Of a DNA stretch of 64,000 bases, positions 33,791 through 44,300 are shown piece by piece (within the stretch, counting starts at the first letter, position 1; every line of letters starts with the position of its first letter). The notes beneath the pieces are model-generated. The model worked only from the letters and a program-made list of their open reading frames with translations. It did not search any database and was not told the DNA's origin. Origin of the DNA: Theristus sp. LFF4_11 (lineage: Eukaryota > Nematoda > Chromadorea > Monhysterida > Xyalidae). Location: assembly GCA_030248135.1 (NCBI GenBank), contig JASANC010003277.1, forward strand, positions 1-64,000. Direction: 5' to 3'. A program made the translations under genes and the position numbers.

Positions 33791-36700
33791 ATGGAAGGCA
33801 GCAGCAGCGGAGGCCACACAGAATCGGAACTGCATCTGCATGATGTGCTGCGGTTCACATCGGACAAAACACAGGTGATGTGGTGGAAGGTGATCCTGAA
33901 AGCGGCAGAGAGAGAGTTCCCTCCAAGAAAGCGGAAAAGGAAAAGTCATCGATTTTTAATTGATTTTTTTCAGTCAATTTGTAAGCTTGTAGTTACGTAT
34001 ACGTTTCTGTGTCACCCATATCATTGCAAAAATGTGGTCAGTTGTCAAAAAACATGTAAAATGTCGTTTGAGTTCCTTCAGAGTGTCCAACGTCGTGTCT
34101 CAGTGATCTGCCGCGTTCTTGACCGTTTGAACGGCATTCTTCTCGAACGAGCCGCAGCAAAAGTTCTCGGTTTGTTTGTTTGAAAACTGAAACCTTGTTT
34201 CCAGCTCAAGCATTTTTGGTTTCAGCTTTACTGCAGTTTGAGATTTTCAGATTCACATCGGAGACCGGACGCCACAAAAATCTAGATTTATTCTCTTTTG
34301 TCTTGATTTTCCAGACGGCAATCGATTGGAGAACACGAAAACAGCGCTAATGCAACTGCTAACGTTGCTGAATGCGTCCTTTTGCGACGGTTCCATCGCA
34401 CAGTTTAACCCCATCATCAAACAAGCTGAGGTGACTTTTGTAATCCGATGCCCTTCTCTGTTATGATTCAACACAACAACTTGTCTTGTTGAGGCAAGTG
34501 CACTTCAATCTCAGACAGGACCATTGAAAACAACATTTTGCATGATGCTCAGTAGTTTGTGTGATCTTTTTCGGTCAGCTGCTGATTTCAGGACAATCGA
34601 AATGCCAAAACTCGGCCTGCAAAACAATCACCCTCGTCGGCTGTGGATTCTCACGAGAACAAGCGAAGCAATCTGAAGTTGCAGACGACGCAAAGACAGG
34701 CCATGCGGCAGGAATGCCACAATGTTCGCGTGTTTGTTTGAAGACGAAAGAATCATGATTGAGTTTGAAAACACAAAATTTTCCGACAGCATTTTCCCAC
34801 AGTTCAAGACATGGCGTTCTATATGAATTCCCAAAAACCTGTCTTTTCAGGAGTTTCAAGCAAGCCCAACATTCAGAGGGAATCCGAGCAATCTGCAATC
34901 GCCGTCACTTGATTCGGATCGATCCGTTGACGTGATTCCTTCATCGGCGTCGCCGCGTTGTCGCTCAAAAGCGGTCAGGAGAAAACACGACAAGGTTTGC
35001 ACTTGGTGTTGTTCTGTGCTCTAAGACTGAAATCGACAGTTGTGTTGGACACAAACACATGCTATGTGAACCAGTTCAATTCTTTTAAATAAAACTTATA
35101 CAAGTTCCAATTCAGTCATTTGAAACACCAAAGAAGGTCGCCAAATTTAAGAAACTCGCAACTGTTGTGTTTCAGGTTACTGTTCGCGCGTCAGCAATTG
35201 GCAGCCAGAAAGCGCTCTTTGAGCGTCCCGTCTACAAGAAGCAAATGAAAGTCCACACGTTCTGCCGAACCAAAAACAAAACCGACCAAAATTGCGCTGT
35301 TGTTTCACCCGCCGCCGCAAACGAACGCGTTACGGCTGCAGAAAACAGGAAGACAACGAGACAATCGTATTCTCCAGTGGTCGCCGAAATGGAGAACGTG
35401 AATGCCAGTCAGAAAACGAAAAACTCGCCAGAACCAACAACCGAAACTCCAAGATCGTCCGTATTCAGTGAAACGCCGCTGCCGACGCAACCGCCTCCTG
35501 GTTATCTCCGAGAAAACCTCGGTGATTTTCCAGAATCCAGCTGCTTTTCTCACATTCAGGCTTTCGTTTAGCCAAAAACCGGATTTTTCCAGAGCATGCC
35601 GATGTTTCAAACGACACAACGAGCTCGACGGGCGCTTGCAATGTTTTATCTCCATTGAATTCGCCGCCGCCGCCGACACCGCCAGAATCTGGGTCGATGC
35701 TCGAGCTCGATGTCACGCAGTCACCGAGTTTCGCGCCGATCACGATTTCAACAGACCGGTGGGGTTTTTGTCTTCACGTAAGCGGTGTTGTTCGACAACG
35801 TTCAGAACGAATGCTCGCTCGGACGCTGGTTCACTGCAGCCCATTTCTTACTTTGCCGTGTTGATCTGCAATTTGCTCTCGACATCGTAACAACGCAAAC
35901 AATATTTTTCGTTTTGGTTTCAGCTCTAGCACCGGTGTGATTCGGTCGGATAAAAAGTTTGGGCAAGAACACGATTCGCAAACCAAAACAACTCCCCGAG
36001 ATCACACCAAATTTGGTTTGCCAGCGTCTGCCGCTGCACCAACGACAACAAAGAAAAACAAAGACAGCAGAATCAGAAAAGAAAACGACAAAGATCAAAT
36101 TCATTCGTCATCACACAAATCAAGCACGGAGGAGGCAAAACAAAAGCGAAAACGTCGAAAAGAATCATCAAAATCGAAGAAAACATCAAAGAAGCTCGAC
36201 AAACGGGAAGAGGATGTGCTGCCGGTGGATGAGCTGTTCTTGGAGCGGATACAGCTGTTGGTTTTTTGGTTTGATTAAAAAGCTGGATATTGTTCGTCGT
36301 TGCTGATTGGCCCGCACTGACCGTCGCAACCAATCAGTGCTTGCGCTAAAATTGCGTTCTCCCAGTTTGTCCGTGCTTTCACCGAACATTACAGAAGAAT
36401 GAAAACTTTCACGACTTAGTTAATCGCACCGTCGCCGTATGTTCATCATAATTCAAAGCGCTGATTGGTTGAATTTGCAACGGTGCTTTTGCATTTCGCA
36501 ACCAGCCAACCGTCAACATTGTGCATTCCGTGTATTGGTGTGATTTGATCCTGTCTTTTTGCTCGTGATTTTCTCTTCCAGTCCCAATTTGCCCCTCTCT
36601 CAGTTTGCCAACGCAACCGCCCGTGAATGAGGCGACGCACTGGAACGATCGACGCAAGAAAAACGTGCGCAAGCAGATGCACGCCTACGACTGTCCGTGT

Positions 36701-37526
36701 TGTGCGGCGGTTGGTCCGCTCTATTAGCATCAGCATTTTTTGGGTTCTGCGACTGGGGTGCGTTTGCAGACGTAGAAAGAAACATAGTTTCTCTTCATAT
36801 GGCAATTAAAAATAGCCCAAGTGACCCGGCCGTATTTAGGGAAGTAGGATCACTTTGCCAAATTTGAATTCCCGCGTCATGCATGAAACTGTTCAGCTAT
36901 CTATGCGCGCATCGAGTCGCAGGTCTAAAAGAAAACATGATAGTAGCATTGAATATGAAACTGTTTTCGTGCAGTACTACGACGGACTGAATTTGTCGCC
37001 CGAGTCGAAGCGACGTCGAATCCAGCAGGTCAGTCGCCATCGTGGCTTCGACCGAGAGCGACCGACGACACCCGAGCATTACTGGGAGACGCGAGTGCCA
37101 AGCGAGGCGGAGCTCAGGAGGAGGGGTGCGTCTCAGTGGGCGGAATGAGATGAAATGGTTTCGGAATTTAGTGCTGTAATTTAGTGTCAAAAAACGAATT
37201 ATATTTCGAACGCGAAAGCGCATCTCACGGAAATCATTGCTGTGACGAACGTCTCGTGCTCAGTAGCTGTTTTGTTTTGAGCGAAAGAAGGACTGAATTG
37301 TGCGCAAACGGTGGATGGCGTATTGGAATGAACGAACTGACCGACCATTGAGCTGAAAAAGAAATTTTTTTAGTCGAGTTCAAATGATTAGTTCATTCCT
37401 GTTTTTTAAAGCGGCCAATCAGCATGCATCAACTAGTGGTTCTGTCATTTTTCAGGTTTGATTCACGAGGATGACGAAACGTTCATCATTCCTGTACCCA
37501 AAAAACATAAATACATCTGGGAGTGA
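33791..37526 (+). CDS. RBBP8: CtIP/RBBP8/Sae2-family DNA end-resection factor, complete
   Basis: Eleven phase-consistent exons: 33791-33874 (ATG), 34082-34169, 34315-34430, 34592-34723, 34851-34994, 35176-35521, 35593-35758, 35924-36256, 36604-36709, 36975-37125 and 37456-37526. They total 1,737 bp, about 578 aa. The C-terminal Sae2 domain is clear: VRKQMHAYDCPCC, YYDGLNLSPESKRRR, VSRHRGFDRERPTTPEHYW, then a final exon LIHEDDETFIIP. The RHR DNA-contact motif and the TP site equivalent to human T847 (a CDK target that activates resection with MRE11-RAD50-NBS1) are kept. The N-terminus has short amphipathic helices (RVLDRLNGILLERAAAK; NTKTALMQLLTLLN) where the family has its tetramerising coiled coil. 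The middle is disordered and ends Lys-rich. It is much shorter than human CtIP (897 aa), like other invertebrate versions. Confidence 0.9.
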
Positions 37527-37847
37527 AATGTTCAGTTGATTCTCCAGACTTTATCCTTCTGTATGTTTTTTGTGTTGCAAGACCGTTGTTTTGTCAACAA
37601 AAGTTTGCCATATTGTGAAACAAGTTGTCAATTAGCTTGCGCTTTTTTTGTTTTTGAATCAGATTCAATATGACATGTTTGTTTGGACAGAGATATGAGA
37701 TAATAATTGAAGACGAATGTTGAGCTCGATGGAAAAAAAGTAAAATTGAATCACAAATGACGCTTGGCACTTGGCAATCATGTTTCAGCTTGATTGAATC
37801 GTCCAAAATGGTCAAAATCGCACTTGCTAGCTAGTGTTATCTGCCCT
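37527..37847. other. Short convergent intergenic region
   Basis: It lies between the CtIP-type stop codon and the stop of the minus-strand gene, so both 3' UTRs face each other here. No other feature is seen. Confidence 0.45.
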
Positions 37848-39605
37848 TCAGATGATCAATACTCGTTTGTCATTGGCGTTCTTTTCCAGTTCGTCAGCAA
37901 TTTCATGACAAGTCTGCTCCATCGCAACCAACGTCTGCACAGGCAAGCTTATTTTTAATACTGCATGCATGCATGCTAACATTGCATGTTCAAGCTATCA
38001 AGCACATCCTTCACGTCTTGCTTCAGCGCGTGCTCCAACACTTCAGGTGGAGTGAAGCGAACGATTGCTTTTTTTATGAATGTGACGAGGAGAATGTGAG
38101 ATTTTTTGTTGTTTTTTTATTGAATCACGGTGTGATTGTCTGCGTCTCAGGCCAGCACATTGACTGGCTAAACAAACGTGCACCTAATCGGCGTGCTTGG
38201 GTATCAATTTCAAAACAACAGGAACTACAGTTTTTTTTGAATTCAGAACAAAAAAACCACTGGAATCAACCAGCAAAGAAAGCTCTCACACGAGTGCACC
38301 TTGTGCAATTCGCGGAGCATCTGCAGCGCCGAGCGACGTACGTCTGCGTCTAAGACGTCATTGGTCGTGTCTCGCTCTTGTTCAACGACGAACTGCTCCG
38401 CCGCTGCGTGCACCCGTGGCACGCACTCGTTCACGCACTGGCGCACGCTCGACAGTGTGTCTGTGTGCGAGATGCGGGCGATTCACTCAAACGCGAAACG
38501 TTGGCGAACAGCGACACCACTGCGGGGTGCTGCCGGCGTCCGAGACCATTCGTGTTTTAGAGCTGGTCGAACATACATCGCTCATGGCCAGCGCTAAATT
38601 GGTGCGACACTGCCGTGGTCGCAATGGCAAACAACAAACGAAACTGGTCAGTGAATAGCCTTTTGATTCATGTTGAGTTCTTGCAAGTTTTTTGACCGCA
38701 TTGCTGTTTGGCTGCTGCTGCACTTGGTTCAGCCAACCATCGGTGAAAATTGAAATGCGCCACTATCAATCGTAAGAATATTGGTGAGCGATGGTGAACG
38801 GCATGTTGCCTTGCGAGTTCGGCGAATAGTCCGTGCGTGGTTAACGCCGCCGTCTGGTGCACCGTGGTTCCACCGAGCAGTCGGTGCAAGCAAGCAATTA
38901 ACTGTACCTGAGCCCACTTACTCGAATTTTCAAAATCAGCTGATTGTTGCAAGGCGAACACATACAAGCACACAATACCAACCAACCTAGCGCAGAATCG
39001 AATGTGTTCGCTTTTTCGCCGGCCGCTATCGGCGTCGACGTGTTGAAATCGGATCGTCGCAGTTTCGCTCGAATCACCAATGGCTGTTCAAAAAAGAATT
39101 GAATTAGTTGGTTGACCGAAGTTACGCATCCGGCATTCACCTTTTTTGCCTAGTCAGCTGACTGGTTGTTTACGTTTTTTATAATGAAACGCGCTATGTT
39201 TTGAAATTACAAGGGTTTGGAAAGCCTTTGTTTATGTCACCCTGTTTATGTTTTTGTCACCCTCGTGGCCTGGTGGTAGTGCGTATCGTCAAACAGTGAT
39301 AGATATCAACAAGAGGGTTCACGCTTCTCTGGGTTAGCCCTGGCTAAAAACATCGCCTAAAAATCACAACAACAACAACAACAACAAATGTCGTATCGTC
39401 AAACAGTGATAGATATCAACAAGAGGACGCGATTTCGGCAAAGTATCGCAAGTGACCATTAAGTGATAACCTGATTCAGATTTTTGGCGAATTCATCGAG
39501 GAACGTGCGCAACGTGCGGAGTTCAGCGTCGATCAACGACAACAGCAGACGGTCGCGGTCGCCGGGTGGCGCTGCAGCAGCTGTATCGTCGTTCGTGTTC
39601 ATCAT
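37848..39605 (-). CDS. Unassigned helical protein, exon map partial
   Basis: I do not recognise this protein with confidence. Supported exons: 39471-39605 (ATG 39605 or 39602; MNTNDDTAAAAPPGDRDR then an amphipathic helix ending FLDEFAKNLNQ), 38979-39083 (PLVIRAKLRRSDFNTS, ends FDSALGWL), a piece starting 38907 (VQLIACLHRLLGG, HGLFAELARQHAV), a piece starting 38609 (CRTNLALAMSDVCSTSS), 38300 to about 38460 (SSVRQCVNECVP, ADVRRSALQMLRELHK) and 37848-37934 (LVAMEQTCHEIADELEK, stop). The first two introns are phase 0 and fit. The later joins are unresolved. The ADVRRSALQMLRELHK block looks like a HEAT/ARM helix, and the C-terminal pieces recall the end of TANGO6/RTP1-type proteins only weakly. 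It is convergent with the CtIP-type gene. Confidence 0.5.
39258..39426 (+). mobile_element. tRNA-derived SINE-like element with (AAC)n tail and 34-bp direct repeat
   Basis: The head CCTCGTGGCCTGGTGGTAGT resembles a tRNA D-arm/A-box. GGGTTCACGCTTCTCTGG follows, then an (AAC)n tail at about 39.37-39.39 kb. A 34-bp sequence starting GTATCGTCAAACAGTGATAG is present twice, at 39283-39316 and 39393-39426, without mismatch. It lies upstream of an exon in the first intron of the unassigned helical gene. Confidence 0.6.
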
Positions 39606-41397
39606 GATGACTAGATGCTATCGCTGTTTTAGATAGTGAGAATTTTTTAGGCTGTTTCGCAAAATACAAATGAACACATATCGCGTTCTTTGTGGACGTG
39701 TGGATTCAAGATAGTTGACTGCACGTGTACCCATCAGGCACCAGCTTGCAAATCAGCGTGGAACTGACCGAATGAGCAGTGATCCATTCACTGATCCAGG
39801 ATCGGCAAGCCTGTCCCGGCGGACATTGGCTGCAGTGCACCAGCGTCCCAGCGAGACATAAACAGATGACTGCTTCTATTGAACTAGTTTTGGAATTATT
39901 TCTCTAAAATGGGCTAATTTGTCGAACGAACGAAAACCTTCAACTTTCTGCCTGGATGCTCCAGTCGCTCGCGGGTTTTCGAAATTCGTGAGTATGCTGG
40001 GGAAAGTGTTAGGTTTTATACACTTAAGAAACAGCGCGACGGTGTTTCATCAGTTTGTTTATTTTTCATTCTAAATTGTTCTGCGGTAGAATAGCAAATT
40101 AGTAGCAGCACATATAAAACAGAAAATCAGCACGAATCATTAAAATCGTTATCAGCACATTCAACGAATATAATACGGCAACTATAAACTATGCTATGCA
40201 TGGTGAATAAGAGTAAGGCAATACTGACTTCTACAGTTTTTTAAAATGAAAAAAAAATGTAGTTTGGAGGACGGTTGTGGTCACGAAGTCAGTCACAAAA
40301 ATATAAGTGGAACACAGTTTCAAATGAAAACAACACTCCCAACAGAAAACAACAGCAGTTTTGGAGGAGACAAAAACTCGATAACGATCATCGACTTCTT
40401 GAAAGAACATGAATCACAAGAAATTTATTGTGGCGTTTTATTGTTTTGCACGCACTTTTCTTATTGCTCATTTTAGTAAAATTTGTGGAGGCTAAAATGA
40501 CAGGAAATTATTCAAAAAATCTGAAAAACAAAATACTTTGACACTGCAGAACAGTACAGAATAGCTAAATAACCAAAAATATGTTCACATGAACAAAAAA
40601 ACTTGACACATAATTCACTCGCTTGATGTAAGACTAAATTGGACGAAAACTCCCACTGCACAGGACAAGAAGCAAAAAGCAGCAAAAAACATGTTAAAAA
40701 CAAAGAATGACACCAAAATTTTTTTTCAAAAATCTGCACTAAGGCAACAAAAACATTGCAAATAATACATCCTCATAGAGAAGTTTTCGTCAACAGCTGT
40801 GACAGTGGCCTTCAAGAACACAAATTATTGAAGCACGATTTTCATGGAACCTAAATTGAAGAATCCCTATTTTGTGGAAGAAAACGTAAAGTTAAAACTT
40901 GAGAACAACACACGTACGTTTGAAACACTGATTGGAATACGAAGAGATCATAAAATTGAACAACACAAAACGTTACTCGTGATGTTCCAAGATGTAATGA
41001 AAAAGCAATTGTAAAACGATAAAACCAAAAAGCTGAACAATTTCAAAAGAACGTAGAAACCTTGTGTACGTGAGAGGAGAAAAATTCTGGAAGCCCACAA
41101 CATGTTTAAAAAGTCTAAAACAATAAACCGCATATAGTATAGCAATGACTCCTGTACATTATAGCTATTGTGGAAGGTCACTAGATTATTTTTGGCTTTC
41201 ATATCAAACCAAGCGCAAAATTGGAAAACATCACGAAACTTTCAATATTAAAACAATCAGCAATATTGAATAAAAAAAATTTAGTACACAAATCACCAGC
41301 ACGGAATTGATATCATAGTCAAGACGTGTATTCGTCCCTCCTCGTGCAGTGTTCTGGTTTTTGACAGTGCTCTTTGAATTCATCCTGAAGTTTATTT
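39606..41397. other. Intergenic, AT-rich; no gene confirmed
   Basis: It lies between the unassigned helical gene (start 39605) and the visible 3' end of the ZFHX gene. A plus-strand 76-codon frame (40246-40476) has no recognisable features. A missing last exon of the ZFHX gene could be hidden here, because the final zinc finger is incomplete at 41522. Confidence 0.4.
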
Positions 41398-44300
41398 TTA
41401 TTTATTTTGCTGTACTTTTAGACTCGTTTTTCTCCAGTTGAAGTAAGCCAAACCTTTCTGAACAACCCGTGATGCAGTTTAAAAAATAGTGAAGATTTTC
41501 AAAACGCAAAAAAAATCGAACCTGTTTTCCAAATCGCACTTCACATGCGCGGCATTCGTAGTGTGTCTGAATGAGCTTAAATGCCACATCGCTTGAGTGA
41601 CAAAGCATTTGTTGATGATTCTGATAGCTTTGCTCTGTCTGGAACACCGTTCCACACTTGCGACATGCCCAGCCGACCTTCAAGTGATTTATAGTGTATC
41701 CAAATGAAGTTCACAAAAAGATGGTCGAACAGGATAAACAATTTTTTGTTGTGTGTAAAGTTTCAAAAATATGCAGGCGACGTCTTTCAACAATTTGACT
41801 CACCTGCAGATTGCAGCCGTTCAAACAATTATAGTCGGGAGTTGAGACGAGTTTTTTCAAATTCTCAATTCGCAGTCCATCCTGTGTGAAAATGACGTCC
41901 ATGCAGCTCGACCGCTGCATTGCTTGCACAATGCTTTGCATGACCGAAGGCGGAATTTGCAGCATTTGCACTGGGGTGCCGATTAGCATTGGATCCAACA
42001 TCGGCATTGCCATGCCTGCAATTGTTTATAGCTTGTGTTTGCTTGTTTGTGAAACCTTGAAACGAATGCCGGTTGACCAGCAGAATAATATTGGCATCAT
42101 ATTTTGACTCCCAATTATTTTTTGTTTTTCATTCAATGATCAATGAAATTTAAATGCATCATATGAATTCGCCGAATCACTTCTTTAAAAAAAGCCTGAA
42201 CGTACCAGCCAACCCAGCCGGATACATCATGTATCCACCATATCCCCCACCCGCACCAGCGGTTGCGTTGCCCATGAACGGGTTGAATCCCATCGACGTC
42301 GCATCCGTCGTCGACTGTTGTTGATCTTGTTCAGTGGATGAGTTTATTGTTGTTGTGGAAGACGCGGAGTTCTTCTGTTGCAGTTTAGCAGCAGACTGTC
42401 GTGTTTGTCGTGTCGAATGACTTGGCGGTGGTGGAGCGGAAATGGTTGGTTGGTCCGCTGCCACACTGGCGCTACGTGAGGTTGATTGATGTGTTGAAGT
42501 CAGTGAATCGTCCGTACCGGTAGCTCTCAGGTGAGCTCTGACCTTGGTGATGTGATCACTGGTAAAAATGTGATCTTGAATTGTTTGAAAGGTTCGAGAT
42601 GAATATTGGACACCACAGAGCTCGCATTCGTTGGGCGTTGCTGGGGTTGGTGTGCTGCTGTGAGCACCCTCGGCAGCTACTCGAGCCTTGCGCTCTTTTG
42701 CTCGTGCGTTCTGGAACCACACTTGGACGACTCGTTTGTGTAGACCAATTTCCGAGCCGAGTTGCTCGCATTCAGCCATCGACGGAGTTTTGTAGTCCTG
42801 AGATGGAAACGCATGTAACCGTGCAATGAGTCTTTCCATTTGGGATGTGCAAGTAGAAATGTAGAAATACTTCGAAAGGGTAAAAAATGCCAAAAGTTAG
42901 AACCAAAACAAATTCTCGCGCGCGCACCTGAAACATGTGCTTCATGATTTGCACCTGCATCGGCGTCAGATGCGTCCGGAAACGCTTGGAAGATGACGAG
43001 GATTGATTTGGTCGATTGTGGCTCAAGTATTGCCCACCGGATGGAGTGGTTGTCGAGCGAGTTTTGTGCCCACCTGCTGAACTCGATGGACTGGCCAGAT
43101 GATTCGATGTTGGAGAAGGCGAATCGTCCTGTACAATGTACAATTTGAATTTAATCGATAACTTTTACGTCTGCACAAAACACGAAAAGGTCTCTATGAT
43201 TGAAATACATACTTAAAATAGATACCTGATCTTGGCTGTACGTCATTGATCCACCATCATCATTATCCATCATATCATCAAGATTGCTGTCAGCGTCTGC
43301 CACACCCCCAGATCCACCTGAGCCAGAGCCTCCTGATAAATCTAGTGGCAGTCCAGCAGCCGTAGCTTGTTGACTGAATCGTCGAAGAACATCAATAGCA
43401 TTCTGCTCGTTGGCGGCCATGTTGGTTTGGTTTTGCGAGTGCTGCGACGCTGCGGCAGCGGCCATCAGCTGTGGCATCAGCGACGACATAAACGAGTTTG
43501 CGGTGACCAGACGTTGCTGTTGTTCGCTCATGCTGCTGCCTTGGCTACTAGGTGCTCCTTTGTCTTCCTGGTCATCTGGGTCATTGTGTTGAGCGTTCAG
43601 GTCGATTGTTAACGCACCGTCGTTTATCTCGTAGTCGTCGTCATCAGCGACATTGTGTACGTTCTGTACAAGAAAAGATTTGTCTGTCAGTCAGTCAGTT
43701 TTATTCTGCAGTGCACGGCATAATACCAGAGAAGTGTAAGACACCATGAGTAGGCAAGCCAAAAAAGATTTGATTTGTAAAGCAGTAAAATACACGTTTA
43801 TTAAGTTGTAAATGAGTTTGCGCAAAACGCTTTGAACTCGCTAGCGTACCTGCTTGTGTTCGGCAAGCGTGTCGGCATCTGGAAACACTGCCTCGCAATG
43901 TCGACAGCTAAATTCGGAGCTTGAGTTTGCGAACTTTGTTGCCGTTTGTGAGGAATTGCCCGTCATCGTTGAAGCATAGTGTTCGCCGCTGCTGTGACCC
44001 GGCGTCGTTCGGTTGTTCTGGCTTTGTTGGTAATATTCTTCATCCGCATCCGACCCCGCCAAACTGATCGCTTCACCTTTGAAACATTGCTTCTGCTGGT
44101 GTTGGATCAGTTCGTAGTAGCGTTGAAATACGAGCGAGCATTTTCGACATTGGAAATTTGAACCCGGTGTTTTGGAGTAGCGGTCGTTAGATTCGTGAGG
44201 ATGGTTTTCATAGATTTTTCTTGCTTTCTGACGGGCGTTCTGAAACCAGACAACGATCACCCGTGGACTTAGCTGAAGTTTCTTAGACAAGAACTCGAGG

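Noticed and set aside
37848..39605. Naming this gene TANGO6
   Set aside because: Only short helical fragments resemble the C-terminus, the predicted product is far shorter than TANGO6, and several exon joins are unresolved.
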